The position numbers and the translations under genes were made by a program. The notes under the pieces were generated by a model. The model made no database searches, had not been told where the DNA came from, and saw only the letters and a list, made by a program, of their open reading frames with translations. From Paracyclopina nana (taxonomy: Eukaryota; Arthropoda; Copepoda; Cyclopoida; Cyclopettidae), in the NCBI GenBank assembly GCA_019096065.1, contig JAGUCH010000004.1, positions 2,356,001 to 2,420,000 on the forward strand: DNA of 64,000 bases, given 5' to 3'. Of this stretch, positions 1-9,789 are shown piece by piece. Each line of letters begins with the position of its first letter. Positions within the stretch are counted from its first letter, which is position 1.

Positions 1-3000
1 CGAGTAAATTGGACCTTGAAGATTCGGACAAATACTTCTGAGAGACCATTGTATTCTGGAGCACGTGGTGGGCTGAAATCCCAGCGAATGAGTTTTCCAT
101 CATGACTTATGTTTCGCACTTTTTCCCAATCAATTTTTGCCAGTGCTTTGTTGAAGATCAACTTAGTGGCACCAACAAAGTTAGAACCCTGATCTGATCT
201 TACATATTCTGGGATGCCTCTTCTGGCGCACAGACGACTGAAAGCTTGCATGAATGAGTTTGTCGATAAATCAACAGTATCTTCCAAGTGAATGGCCTTA
301 GTTTGTTGGCACACGACGACTAGGACGTACCTGTATTGCCTTGTTTGACCTCGAGAATTAGCTTTCACAATGAAAGGTCCACAATAGTCTATGCTGATTC
401 TGTTGAATGGTCGCAAGCAATCGTCAAATATCGGTAGCTCTCCCATTTGCGGTTGGACTGGTTTTGATTGGGTTGCACATTTAATGCATTGTCTCAGGAG
501 TTTTTTTGCTGCCTGGCGCAGTTTTGGCATGAAGCAGATTTCCCGAATTTTTGCGATGAGTTGCGCGCAAGATAATGTGTGACCATGCGTCAGGTGGATC
601 TGATCGATCAACTGCTCTGAGTATTGATTTTTGACTAGAACGATCGGCCTTTTTTGTGATTGATGTATCCGTGTTACATTGTCTATTCTCCCTTGAGCTC
701 GAATGATCATGTCTGCCGTAATGTAGGCGTTCGATTTTTCCAACTCAGAATTTTTTCTCCATCCACCGTTGGCCACATAGTACTTTAATTCTTCGCCGAA
801 AGTGAGCAACTGGATTTGTCGCACAAAAATCCTCAACGGCGTGACTCCTCGTCGCCGTAGCAGTCGAGCGAGCGTGATCTGAAATTTCAAATTTCCTAAC
901 GCTGATTTTTTCATTAAGCCGTATTTTTCTGTATCGATTTGTAGTAGGAATTGAGCAGCGCTTTTTTGATTTGTTGCGTGTGAGTAGTCCCAATGGCGGG
1001 CTGATTCGCGCACTTCTTTCCATCCGTCAGTCTTTGATCTGGTGATTGCAAATACTGCGTTCGAGCCTGGCACTACCAAAGCTTCATTTTGAGGGTTGAA
1101 AACCATGTCGTCTCGCTCAGTTTTTGGTGTTTCGCTATAGAGCAAATCTGGTCCCTGGCTCCACAGTTGACTTTTTTGGAACATGGCTAGAGAAATTCCC
1201 TTCGTAGCGAGATCGGCAGGATTATTTTTTGTATTTACGTATCTCCAACTTTTTTGGGAGCTATTGTCGATGATTTCCAAGACCCTCCGAGAAACGAATG
1301 GCTCCACTGTGGACAATGGGTTGAAGATCCATTTGAGGACTGTGCAGGAGTCTGCCCAATAAACGACTGTTTGTATGCCTAATACAGTGTTAACTTTGTC
1401 TGCAATTATTGTACCTAGTTCTGCAGCCATGAGTTCTTTTTGAGGAATTGTGCGCGATCCTTTTTTGCACAAACGCCGTTTACATACAACAAATCGTACC
1501 CGAGGTTGACCTGTCGCAAGTATTTGCCGGAGATAAATTACAGTCGAATACATTCGTGCGGATGCGTCGCAAAATACGTGTAGTTCTGACTGCAAAATCT
1601 CACTTTCCATCAGAGCTCTAGGGAATTCTATGAGATTAACCTTTGAGAGATCCTCGAGGTATTGATGCCACTCTTGCTCCAGCAGGTCATTAACAATGAC
1701 ATGATCCCAGTCAGGTTTGTTGTCAAGGAAGCACACGTCTTGTAGGATGATTCTACCCCTTAATGTTACTGGTTCCAAGAAACCAATAGGATCGAAACAA
1801 AGCCCATTTACCCGAAACACGTTACGTTTGGTAAATATCTTATGTTCATCAGGGATGATTAAAGGTTTGTATCCGATCATATCCGTGGCAGGGGTCCATT
1901 TACATCCCAAAGCTTTGGAGGTTCCTTCTTGGTAGTGAATGTCTTCCGCATCGATCTCCACTTGCAGTCCTAACTTACTTTTGTCAAGGTTTTTTGCCAT
2001 GAGCGGTGAATTTGTGACGACTTTCCTCAGCTCCAAGCCGGCCAATTCGCATGCTTTGCGCAATTTTTCGTACAATTCAAGGAGCTGATCCTGGTCGAAT
2101 CCGCTTGGCATCAAATCGTCCATGTAGAGTGATTTTTTGATTGTGTCGATCAACATCAACTCTCCTAATTCCTTGAAATGAGTGTTTAAACAAAACAGAG
2201 TCGCGAACGGAGCTGCGACGTTGCCAAATGGCCATCTTGTGAACTCATATGCATTTCCCTCATAAATGATTCTATGAAATTTGTAGTCCGAGGGGTGAAG
2301 GAAGAATTGCAAATACATACGCGCAATGTCAGAGGTGAACGCAAATTTTCCTCGACGAAACTGGAGTAATACATCTCTTACCTCATTTTGAAGTTTTGGA
2401 CCTGTTAAGATTTCATCGTTAATAGAGCGTCTTTGTGGACCAAATTTTCTTCTGCAGTCGGTGACAACTCTCAGTTTCATAGTCGTTGAATCGTGCCTTA
2501 TCACCGAAAAACATGGGATGTAATATCCAATTTTGACGTCACCTTTGACAATCTGGATGTACCCATTTGTGATCCACTCCTCAAAATTTGCCTGGTATTG
2601 CTGCCAAGTATCTGAGTCGTTTCGAATGAGCTCTTCGTGATGTAGCTGCCATAGTTTGACTTGCTCATAGTTTTGAGGAAGATTTGGTTCGTTGGGATAG
2701 TTGCGCCATGGAACTTTTGTGCCCAGGTGGCCATCCACACGGAATATGTTATCTCTCACCACGTCTTCGGCTTTTTTGTCGTCTTTCCCGACCAAGCGGC
2801 GTGGATTTTGTCGATTTTGAAATTCATAATTCCAAATCTGCTCCACCGCCCCTTCTAATTGCTGTAGAGCTTCCTCCGTGATTTTTTCGTCAATTAAATT
2901 GACAATGTCAGGTTTCGATGAGCGGCCTCTGACGACAGTCCAACCAAGTGGGATCTTCCTGGCTACTGGGGCTCCAGGGATGCCAACTATGTCTGGCGAA

Positions 3001-4749
3001 GTGGCAGTATGCAATTCCAAGTGATCTAACCCAATGAGTAGCGAGCACGATTCATTTGGATAGATTTCGAACGGGATGTGTTGCAGGTGTGAAAATTGCT
3101 CTTTTATGTGGTTAATGTCTGGTGGCATCACTCCGCTGCAAATTGATTTAGTTGTGTTCGCGCTGAACCGTGTGACAACTGTCCCGTCTATTGATCTCAA
3201 ATAAAACGTCGCCTTGTAATTGTTTAACACTTCACTCTTGGTCATGTAATTAATTACCTGAGTTTGGGGAGACATGCGCGCCTTTAATGCCGTTGCACAC
3301 TTTTCATCAATGAAAGAACTTGCTGCGTGGTCATCGCAGGTGGCGTTTATTATTTTCGCGTTTCTGAATTCTGGATTATTTGCAATAACGACCGGGATTA
3401 CTCTGAAGATTGTTTTTCGAAGGAAGCTTGGGTTCGAAACGATTGTCGCTAGATTGATTGATTCAGCTGGGTAACGATGCAAAAATGTGGGATGTTTATT
3501 TGCGCATTTTTCACACTTTACAGTTTCCTTTTTGCAATCTCGAGCGAAATGTTTTGCCTCGTAGCAATTCCAGCACGTCCCAGTCCTAGTCATGACAGAT
3601 TTTTGCTCGCCTCGGGCAAGATTACGGAAAACGCGACAAGAATTGAGGTGGTGCTTAGCGGTGTATCCGTCGTAGTCACACAGTGCACAGCCCACAAATT
3701 TTCCATCCTCATCGGTGATGGCCATACATGTTTCTTCTTCGGTGTCCTGATCATAATCTTCCATAGCGGCAACCACATTCTTCGTTTTCTGTTCGTTCGC
3801 CGAAGCAAACGTGTTTTTTAGCATGGAATGTGTCATCTGCTTTTTTGCCAAATGCTCATTTGCCTCGTTGGCTTCCAAATAAGAGCACCAGCTTTGGAAG
3901 TCATCTATGGTTGGTTTAACCTTGACACCGTGCACCGACAATAAATACAGATTCCAATGATCTTTTGTCGCGGGGTTCATCTTGAGACTGAAGTAGGAAA
4001 CTAACATGCTGCCCACTTGATTATAACAATTTTTGTCATTGCCCGCGAGTATTTCCATTGCAGTGAATTTGGCTGAGTGAATTGTGCTCAACTTACGATG
4101 ATCCACTTCGATAGTATGGACTCTTGCCCATAGAGCACCCATGTGCGTATCAAACAAGCCGTAGCGCGATTCCAATTCAAGCAGTGCCTTCAAATAGCCC
4201 TCTTTTCCCGGGGTCAATAGTTTGATTGTGGCAAACGCGGCGCCTCGCAACTTTTCAATCAGTTCGAAGAATTTTTCCTTCCAGTTGTATTTATTGTTTC
4301 GATGTACTTTAAATTCGAATAACCGCAGAAATTCTTTGAATGCGACAGGGTTTTCGCCATCGACGACAGGCAAATTTGTCGGAGGTTTTTTTGTCCAACT
4401 GGCCTTGGGATCGACGAACATCGCTTCTGGCATACCTTCCATTCGTTCCACAATCGTGACATCCATATTTTGGGTGCCGGCCATGGTGTACATATACGAT
4501 TGATCTGTAAGCAAATCCTGGACCGAGATATTTGTAGCTGAGTTGTTACTGGAATCATTTACGTTGCTGTGTTGATCATACATAGTGCTGGACAACAACG
4601 GTTTGTTACCAAATGAGACTCTTGTCTTCCTCCGGTCTGGCGTAGGCGGGGCTTTAGGCGAGAAATCAGGTGGTGGTTTAGACAAATCAACGTTGATCAT
4701 CCCTGGCTGATTGGGCGGTGGCTGGATCGCGAGCGGTTTGAATGGTTTT
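1..4749 (-). CDS. BEL-1 retrotransposon Gag-Pol polyprotein, main ORF (runs off window edge)
   Basis: One minus-strand frame is open from 4749 to the window edge, about 1580 codons. In order it carries a Gag region of DUF1759 type (about 4.4-3.9 kb), a CCHC zinc knuckle (about 3535-3576, C-x2-C-x4-H-x4-C), an aspartic-protease-like segment (about 3.3 kb), reverse transcriptase with YMDD (2115-2126), RNase H with FCDAS (about 1560-1574), and integrase with an H-H-C-C zinc domain (CIKC at 477-488) and acidic residues at 387-389, 192-194 and 36-38. This order is that of BEL/Pao elements. No internal stop or frameshift was seen, so it may be recent. The integrase C-terminus and the 3' LTR lie outside the window. 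It is in the same frame as the upstream ORF at 4752-5573, separated by one TGA. Confidence 0.93.
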
Positions 4750-4751
4750 GC

Positions 4752-5573
4752 TCATGGATTGAGCGTGATCATTGACTTGTAATAAGCCAGCCATTGAGTG
4801 AATACTGCCTTGTCCTTGTTGGTGTCACGTATCACTCCTTGATAATATTCCTCACCGATGTTTATTGCTGCTGTGAGCCATTTTACCGCTAATTTATCGC
4901 GAGTATTTTCCGCCTCCGCGAGTGCTTTGTGCAAACCAGATATGAATTCAGAGTCACCTTTTTGAGATTCGTTGAGGTCGCTGATGCAGTGGACGTCCAT
5001 GGAGTCGCGGTGTTGGAAATATTGTTCGTCATATTCGATGGCTTGGGTCTCCACAACGGTTTTTTCGTTAGGTGTGGATTGGGATTTTGTCGCGGCTCGC
5101 AACCTATCCGTTTCTGCTTGAGCCTGCTCAAGCTCGAGTTGATCCTTCCTATCGTTGTAGAGCATGTTGATCTCGGTGATGATGTCCTCGTTTTCGTCGG
5201 TAGCTTTGCGAGTTTTCCTGACTCGCTCTGCTTGATTCCGATATTTGTACGCAGCCTTGATGAAGGTCGTGGCAACATTGGATACCTTTTGATGCCCTTC
5301 CATGACGCCTTCCATTGCTTGGTCAAGCTCGTTCTCATCCACTACGGGTTTATTGTAATTTGTATAGAAAATATGTACCGACTTTTGAAATTTTTTGGCG
5401 AATACTGAGTAGTCATGATAAACGTCGTTGATGGCCGCCGTGATGTCCTTGGATTCTGGTTTGGCCATGGATCCTTCTTCGTCAGGTGGGGGATCCGGCG
5501 AAATCTCCTCGGGTGGACTTGGATCTTTTTCCCCCTGGGGCGAAGTTTCGTCGGCGTTTTCTTCGTCGGCCAT
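4752..5573 (-). CDS. BEL-1 N-terminal Gag ORF
   Basis: This 273-aa ORF starts with ATG at 5573 and ends in TGA at 4752-4754. Its acidic, proline-rich N-terminus is followed by a charged helical, coiled-coil-like segment. It lies between the primer binding site (5621-5633) and the large polyprotein frame and shares that frame, so it reads as the N-terminal part of Gag cut off by a single stop codon. The zinc knuckle and DUF1759-type region are downstream of the stop, so the stop falls inside Gag rather than at a usual Gag/Pol border. It could be a disabling mutation, a readthrough site or a sequencing error; the sequence alone does not decide. Confidence 0.8.
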   Translation of the reverse strand: MADEENADETSPQGEKDPSPPEEISPDPPPDEEGSMAKPESKDITAAINDVYHDYSVFAKKFQKSVHIFYTNYNKPVVDENELDQAMEGVMEGHQKVSNVATTFIKAAYKYRNQAERVRKTRKATDENEDIITEINMLYNDRKDQLELEQAQAETDRLRAATKSQSTPNEKTVVETQAIEYDEQYFQHRDSMDVHCISDLNESQKGDSEFISGLHKALAEAENTRDKLAVKWLTAAINIGEEYYQGVIRDTNKDKAVFTQWLAYYKSMITLNP

Positions 5574-5620
5574 GTTGTTGATATTTCAACACGTGGAAAA
5601 CGTTGTGAGTGTTGTTTCAC

Positions 5621-5633
5621 ACGTTGGGCGCCA
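5621..5633 (-). other. BEL-1 primer binding site (tRNA-Lys type)
   Basis: The minus strand reads TGGCGCCCAACGT, the complement of a tRNA 3' end of the lysine type, 48 bases before the Gag ATG. BEL-2 has the same 12-base core at 17982-17993, directly after its LTR. Confidence 0.75.
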
Positions 5634-6000
5634 ATTTTGATTGAAATATGCCAAAATGGTGACGACAAAACAGTGTTGAAAGAAATGATTGACAAGATAT
5701 ACGATGATTGAAATACATAGATACGATGAAAAATATAAGCGTGTTTCCTGTTTGAGGTGTTGAATTGAACTTAACTTATCGTCTCAGCATACATTCTTAG
5801 CATTGAGCCCTCGCGACTGGGGCGTTAAATTTACATCTAATAGCATCAATTAATTTCCATCAGTAAATCACCTCGTTTACTGGATTTTAGCAAGATTCCA
5901 AATATCAGGTGAGCAGGCCTTAGACTGAAAGTTTTCAGTCTTGTTTGCGTTCAGTTTTTCGTAAAAAGTTTATGGTCTAACTAATTAGGTCTAACGCATT
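5634..6000 (-). repeat. BEL-1 5' LTR region, outer edge not resolved
   Basis: The LTR must abut the primer binding site, so sequence from about 5634-5638 upward should be the 5' LTR. A TG lies at 5638-5639 on the plus strand, fitting a CA end on the minus strand. The matching 3' LTR is outside the window, so the outer edge (somewhere before the MITE at 6020) cannot be fixed. Confidence 0.45.
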
Positions 6001-6019
6001 TTTTTAAAGAGAGGTATAA

Positions 6020-6188
6020 GGCCGTTCTCATATTGCCGGAAAAAGCTAAGCTATGGTAAAAATAGCTAAGCAAACGCTCAATATTTTAAGCAAAGTAGCT
6101 GCTTTTTGTGAATGCTGAGTGAAATAACCGGTTTTCGCTGCATAATTTTTACCTTAGCTCAGCTTTTTCCGGCAATATGAGAACGGCC
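6020..6188. mobile_element. Harbinger-type MITE
   Basis: Terminal inverted repeats of about 45 bp begin GGCCGTTCTCATATTGCC and match with two or three mismatches. The trinucleotide TAA flanks both ends (6017-6019 and 6189-6191), the TWA target duplication expected of PIF/Harbinger elements. There is no coding capacity. Confidence 0.75.
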
Positions 6189-6250
6189 TAATAACGATAA
6201 TTTTTTTGTCATGGACGGAGGCATGACTAATTTTTAATAGTTATTTATTT

Positions 6251-6415
6251 CGAGCTGGGGCACGTAAAGTAGGGTCATTAAATAGCTGAGCGAGGATTTT
6301 AAAATGGGAAAACACTCGTACAATTACTAGCCCGGGCTGTAATTGTACGAGTGTTTTCCCATTTTAAAATCCTCGCTCAGCTATTTAATGACCCTACTTT
6401 ACGTGCCCCAGCTCG
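6251..6415. repeat. Near-perfect 165-bp foldback palindrome
   Basis: The left arm 6251-6326 and right arm 6340-6415 are identical reverse complements over 76 bp. The 13-bp centre is itself mostly palindromic (AGCCCGGGCT). It could be a foldback element, a hairpin RNA source or an inverted-duplication artefact. Confidence 0.9.
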
Positions 6416-6591
6416 GAATATACAATTTTATATTCTGTAATACGATTTTTGAGTGTTTTAATGAAGTTACCGGGCTGGCCCGTGCCCTTGAAAATGCTGC
6501 TCGGTTTTTAGTTGCTTCACTGGCTCTCATGCGCTAGCATCCTGTGGTTTGGGAGCAATAAAATAGACTTTTAAGATGAATTTTTGCAGTT

Positions 6592-6664
6592 GTGCTCCTA
6601 TGGCACAATGGTTAGAGTGCTGGGCTCTTAACTCAGTAGTCTAGGGTTCAAACCCCAGTCATAC
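6592..6664 (+). repeat. tRNA-like sequence (Lys-CUU type anticodon loop)
   Basis: It has an A-box-like TGGCACAATGG, an anticodon stem with loop CTCTTAA (anticodon CTT) and a B-box-like GGTTCAAACCC. The acceptor arms do not pair and the D and T stems carry mismatches, so this is more likely a tRNA-derived SINE head or pseudogene than a working tRNA. Confidence 0.5.
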
Positions 6665-6737
6665 CTTAACTTTTTTTATTTCTTTATCTGGCATAAGTCA
6701 TGGTAAAGTCCTGTTCATAGCATGCAATCTTCATGAT

Positions 6738-6812
6738 GTTTCCATAGCTCAGTGGTTAGAGTTTTGGTATGTTTATCCATCTTTCTGAAGTTCGAGTCTT
6801 GGATGATTTTCT
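6738..6812 (+). repeat. tRNA-like sequence, probable SINE or pseudogene
   Basis: It has an A-box TAGCTCAGTGGTTAGAG and a B-box-like AGTTCGAGTCT at normal tRNA spacing, 130 bp after a similar tRNA-like unit in the same orientation. The cloverleaf is poor. Confidence 0.4.
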
Positions 6813-9020
6813 CTTTTTTCTAACTTCTTTAGAATTTGGCTTAGTTCCATGTAATATGAGGGGCATTAAATTACTTAAAATCCCTCAAATTTGATTCTAG
6901 GGCCGTTAAGTATTTAATATCCCCCAAATTGCTTAGAAAAAACTGTGATATAAAAGAGCTGAGTCGGATCGGTAAACTGAATTATAACACGAGGAAATCG
7001 TATTACAGTATATAAAAGCAGTTATACAACGAAAACGAAGAGGAATCCATAAAATATTGCCATTTTTAACGCCGTATGCGCTTGAATGATGGTGAAAAAA
7101 GGCATTAACCTTCATGAAGAAACTCTTGGTTTACCTTCACCATTATGCATTACTTAGTCAATCCTTCTTGAAAGAAAGATGTGCCATTATAGATTTTTGA
7201 TTTCCACGTTAGTACATATGTGATAGTACATTTGCCTCGCAAAACACATTTTTAGGTAAGTAATTATTTTTAAGTCCTCTAAGAGCCTATTTAGCTAAAA
7301 GGGCTACAATAATGACTGCTTTGATGCTCTTGAAGTGCAGCGAACCAGAAGAAAACTCATGGCTTAGACGATCATTAAACGTCACGGATGATGAAAAAAG
7401 TGCATATGGTGAAAGGGCTTCACAATTTTTCTCACCTTAAAGTACAAAATGATTAGTATTACTGCTGCTCTCAACTAATTCAAGAAAATTACCTTGGACC
7501 CATTTGTAAATGCGCTAGGTTTGGTGATCAAAAGTAATCACATAGCGTACAAATAAAATTACTGAAGAAAGCATCGCTGTTCATTCTTATGAATTTTGGG
7601 TAAAATGAGTAAATGTAAGTAGCAATGCAATAACATCATACAATGAGCTCCTTTTTCATAGATTTTTGTTAGCTGAAAACGAATTACTGCTTTACTTTAG
7701 CAGCAAAGGCAACAAATTAATTTCTTTATAACTGCAGTCTCATTTCACATTTGGATTTTCTCTTCAATCTTTTGTCTTTGCCTGGTATTTGTCCTGGATA
7801 TCATCTATTATAGGTGTTCTAGCCATTGTCATCATCGTTGCTATTATGTGAGGGAAAATCCCGCATTGCACACTGTGGCAAAATCAATCCAAAAAAATCA
7901 CATTTTTTTCATTCAGCTCAAAATAGCTAGTCTTTTTCGATTCATTGGTCCTAATATATTTTTTTGCAAAATGGCGTCATCAGGGAAAAGAAGATCTGCA
8001 GTGAAAACATCAGCAATTAATCAAGAGAGTGCTCAACGTCTAGAGGAAAACGCCCAAGGGTGTTTGCATAATAAAAAGACATGATAATTGGATTTGCGTA
8101 CAACAGCTAATAATTGATGGAGTAAACATGGCAAGAGAAACAGTGGCAGCACATTTGCTCAACTGGTTAAGCTTTGTAATTTTTCAGAATCGTTAGCCTC
8201 CAAAAAAGAGTAACAATGGCCTGTTCTTTTTTGCCATAAAGCACTCGCCAAAAAAACCTCCTAGCACGGGTCATTAACTAAAAAGAGAAAGGCTCATGTA
8301 CAATTTCCTTTTTTGAGCTAGCGTTCTGGGGAGCAAAAATTGCAAAACAAACTCATTTCCTGTCATGTTTCTCATTCCTTGAGTAGTAGTGTATTTTTGC
8401 CCCAAAAGCAATCACATAACGCAGAGACAGATCATTCATCTAAAAAGCGAGACCTGCTAAAGATGTATTGCAACGATTTGTTTGTTTGCTTTCTTTCCCC
8501 TCTTAGCCAGCCCAAGCATGGAAAGCAGCGGTAGAAGTAGGAAAAGACCCTTTTAAAAGATAAGAACACAAAGTAAAGGACTCCTTCTTTATGGAAAAAC
8601 TTCTGCCCAATGTGGCAGCTTGCTCCAAGAAGCAATTGCACTTGATGACTTCATATAATGCCCTTTTTTGTCCAAAAGTCAGAGGGATTGATCTTTTTTG
8701 TGAAAGTGTAAGCCACAAGTGGAGCATGAGGATATTTTCACAGATGGCTACAATGCAATGCAGGCTTTATCAAATTATGATGAAGTATTGACTTGGAATG
8801 CCCACAGTAGGCCCATTTAATTACTTCTGGACATTGCCCATCATTGTACCATATGGACCTACTCTTACGATTTTTGCAAAACTTAGCCAAAGTTGTTAGA
8901 GGCCAAAAACTTTTTGCAAGCCTCTAGCTAACATTTTTATGTTGAAGAGCAAAAAGACTTTTTTATATCAAACACAAGTGTAAAGATTGCAGCAAATCTT
9001 AACGCCATTGTTAGCTTCTT
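6813..9020. other. Gene-free stretch
   Basis: Only short random-looking ORFs are present. There is a local AT-rich near-duplication at about 6860-6940. I see no exon with supported splice sites. Confidence 0.5.
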
Positions 9021-9022
9021 AG

Positions 9023-9031
9023 CATAAAAAG
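9023..9031 (+). promoter_or_regulatory. TATA-like box of the repeat-protein gene
   Basis: CATAAAAAG lies about 45 bp upstream of the ATG at 9071. Confidence 0.45.
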
Positions 9032-9070
9032 ACAGTTGGGGGCTGGATTCCATTCACTTTCTCCGGGACA

Positions 9071-9702
9071 ATGAAAGCAGTCTTAGCAGCTTTGTTCATT
9101 TCAATGGTGGCCATCCCATCTTATGGTGAGAAGAAAAAGCCTTAGTCGCAATTTTGACAAAGATCTAAAGTCACACAACCTCTTTTTTCTCAGGGAACTT
9201 CCTTGGTTCCATGGGAGGATGGAGTAGTGGTCCCATGGGTAATGGAAGCTTTCCATTTGGAAATGGATCTTTCCCAGACTATGGAAGCTTTCCATTTGGA
9301 AATGGATCTTTCCCAGACTATGGTAGCTTTCCATTTAGAAATGGATCTTTCCCAGACTATGGAAGCTTTCCATTTGGAAATGGATCTTTCCCAGACTATG
9401 GTAGCTTTCCATTTGGAAACGGATCTTTCCCAGACTATGGCAGCTTTCCATTTGGAAATGGATCTTTCCCAGACTATGGTAGCTTTCCATTTGGAAACGG
9501 ATCTTTCCCAGACTATGGTAGCTTTCCATTTGGAAATGGATCTTTCCCAGACTCTGGATCTTACCCAAATTTCAGTTCCTTTCCCTTCGGAAATGGATCT
9601 TTCCCAGGCTCTGGATCCTACCCAAATTACAGCTCTTTCTACCCCTCGGGCAGTTCCTCTTATCCTTTTTACCCTTCCTTCCCAAATAGCTCATTTGTCT
9701 AA
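9071..9702 (+). CDS. Secreted Gly/Ser/Phe/Pro-rich repeat protein
   Basis: Two exons, 9071-9125 and 9194-9702, phase-1 intron, 187 aa. Exon 1 encodes a clean signal peptide (MKAVLAALFISMVAIPSYG) and ends at a GT donor. Exon 2 begins after a CAG acceptor. The mature protein is eight near-identical copies of a 13-residue unit (GSFPFGNGSFPDY), two drifted copies, and a Ser/Tyr/Pro-rich tail ending SSFV. Its low complexity with regular aromatics resembles secreted structural proteins such as cuticle, cement or silk-like proteins, but no family is recognised. All three frames stay open across the repeat because the unit is 39 bp. A polyadenylation signal (AATAAA, 9784-9789) follows 81 bp after the stop, so the gene is self-contained. 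Confidence 0.82.
9244..9555 (+). repeat. 39-bp coding minisatellite, 8 copies
   Basis: Eight tandem 39-bp units differ mostly at single silent sites (GGA/GGT/GGC; AAT/AAC). One copy has Gly changed to Arg (third unit, 9322-9360). The homogeneity suggests recent expansion. Confidence 0.93.
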
Positions 9703-9783
9703 TTCAAAATTCCATTCCAATCTAGGTGCAGCTCCTCAATGTCTATTTATCTTGGCATTTATAAAAACTTGATTTAGCAGAAC

Positions 9784-9789
9784 AATAAA
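9784..9789 (+). promoter_or_regulatory. Polyadenylation signal
   Basis: AATAAA lies 81 bp after the stop codon of the repeat-protein gene. Confidence 0.55.

Noticed and set aside
9203..9772. 189-codon ORF in a second frame over the repeats
   Set aside because: It is open only because the 39-bp unit is a multiple of three; the frame with the spliced signal peptide is the real one.
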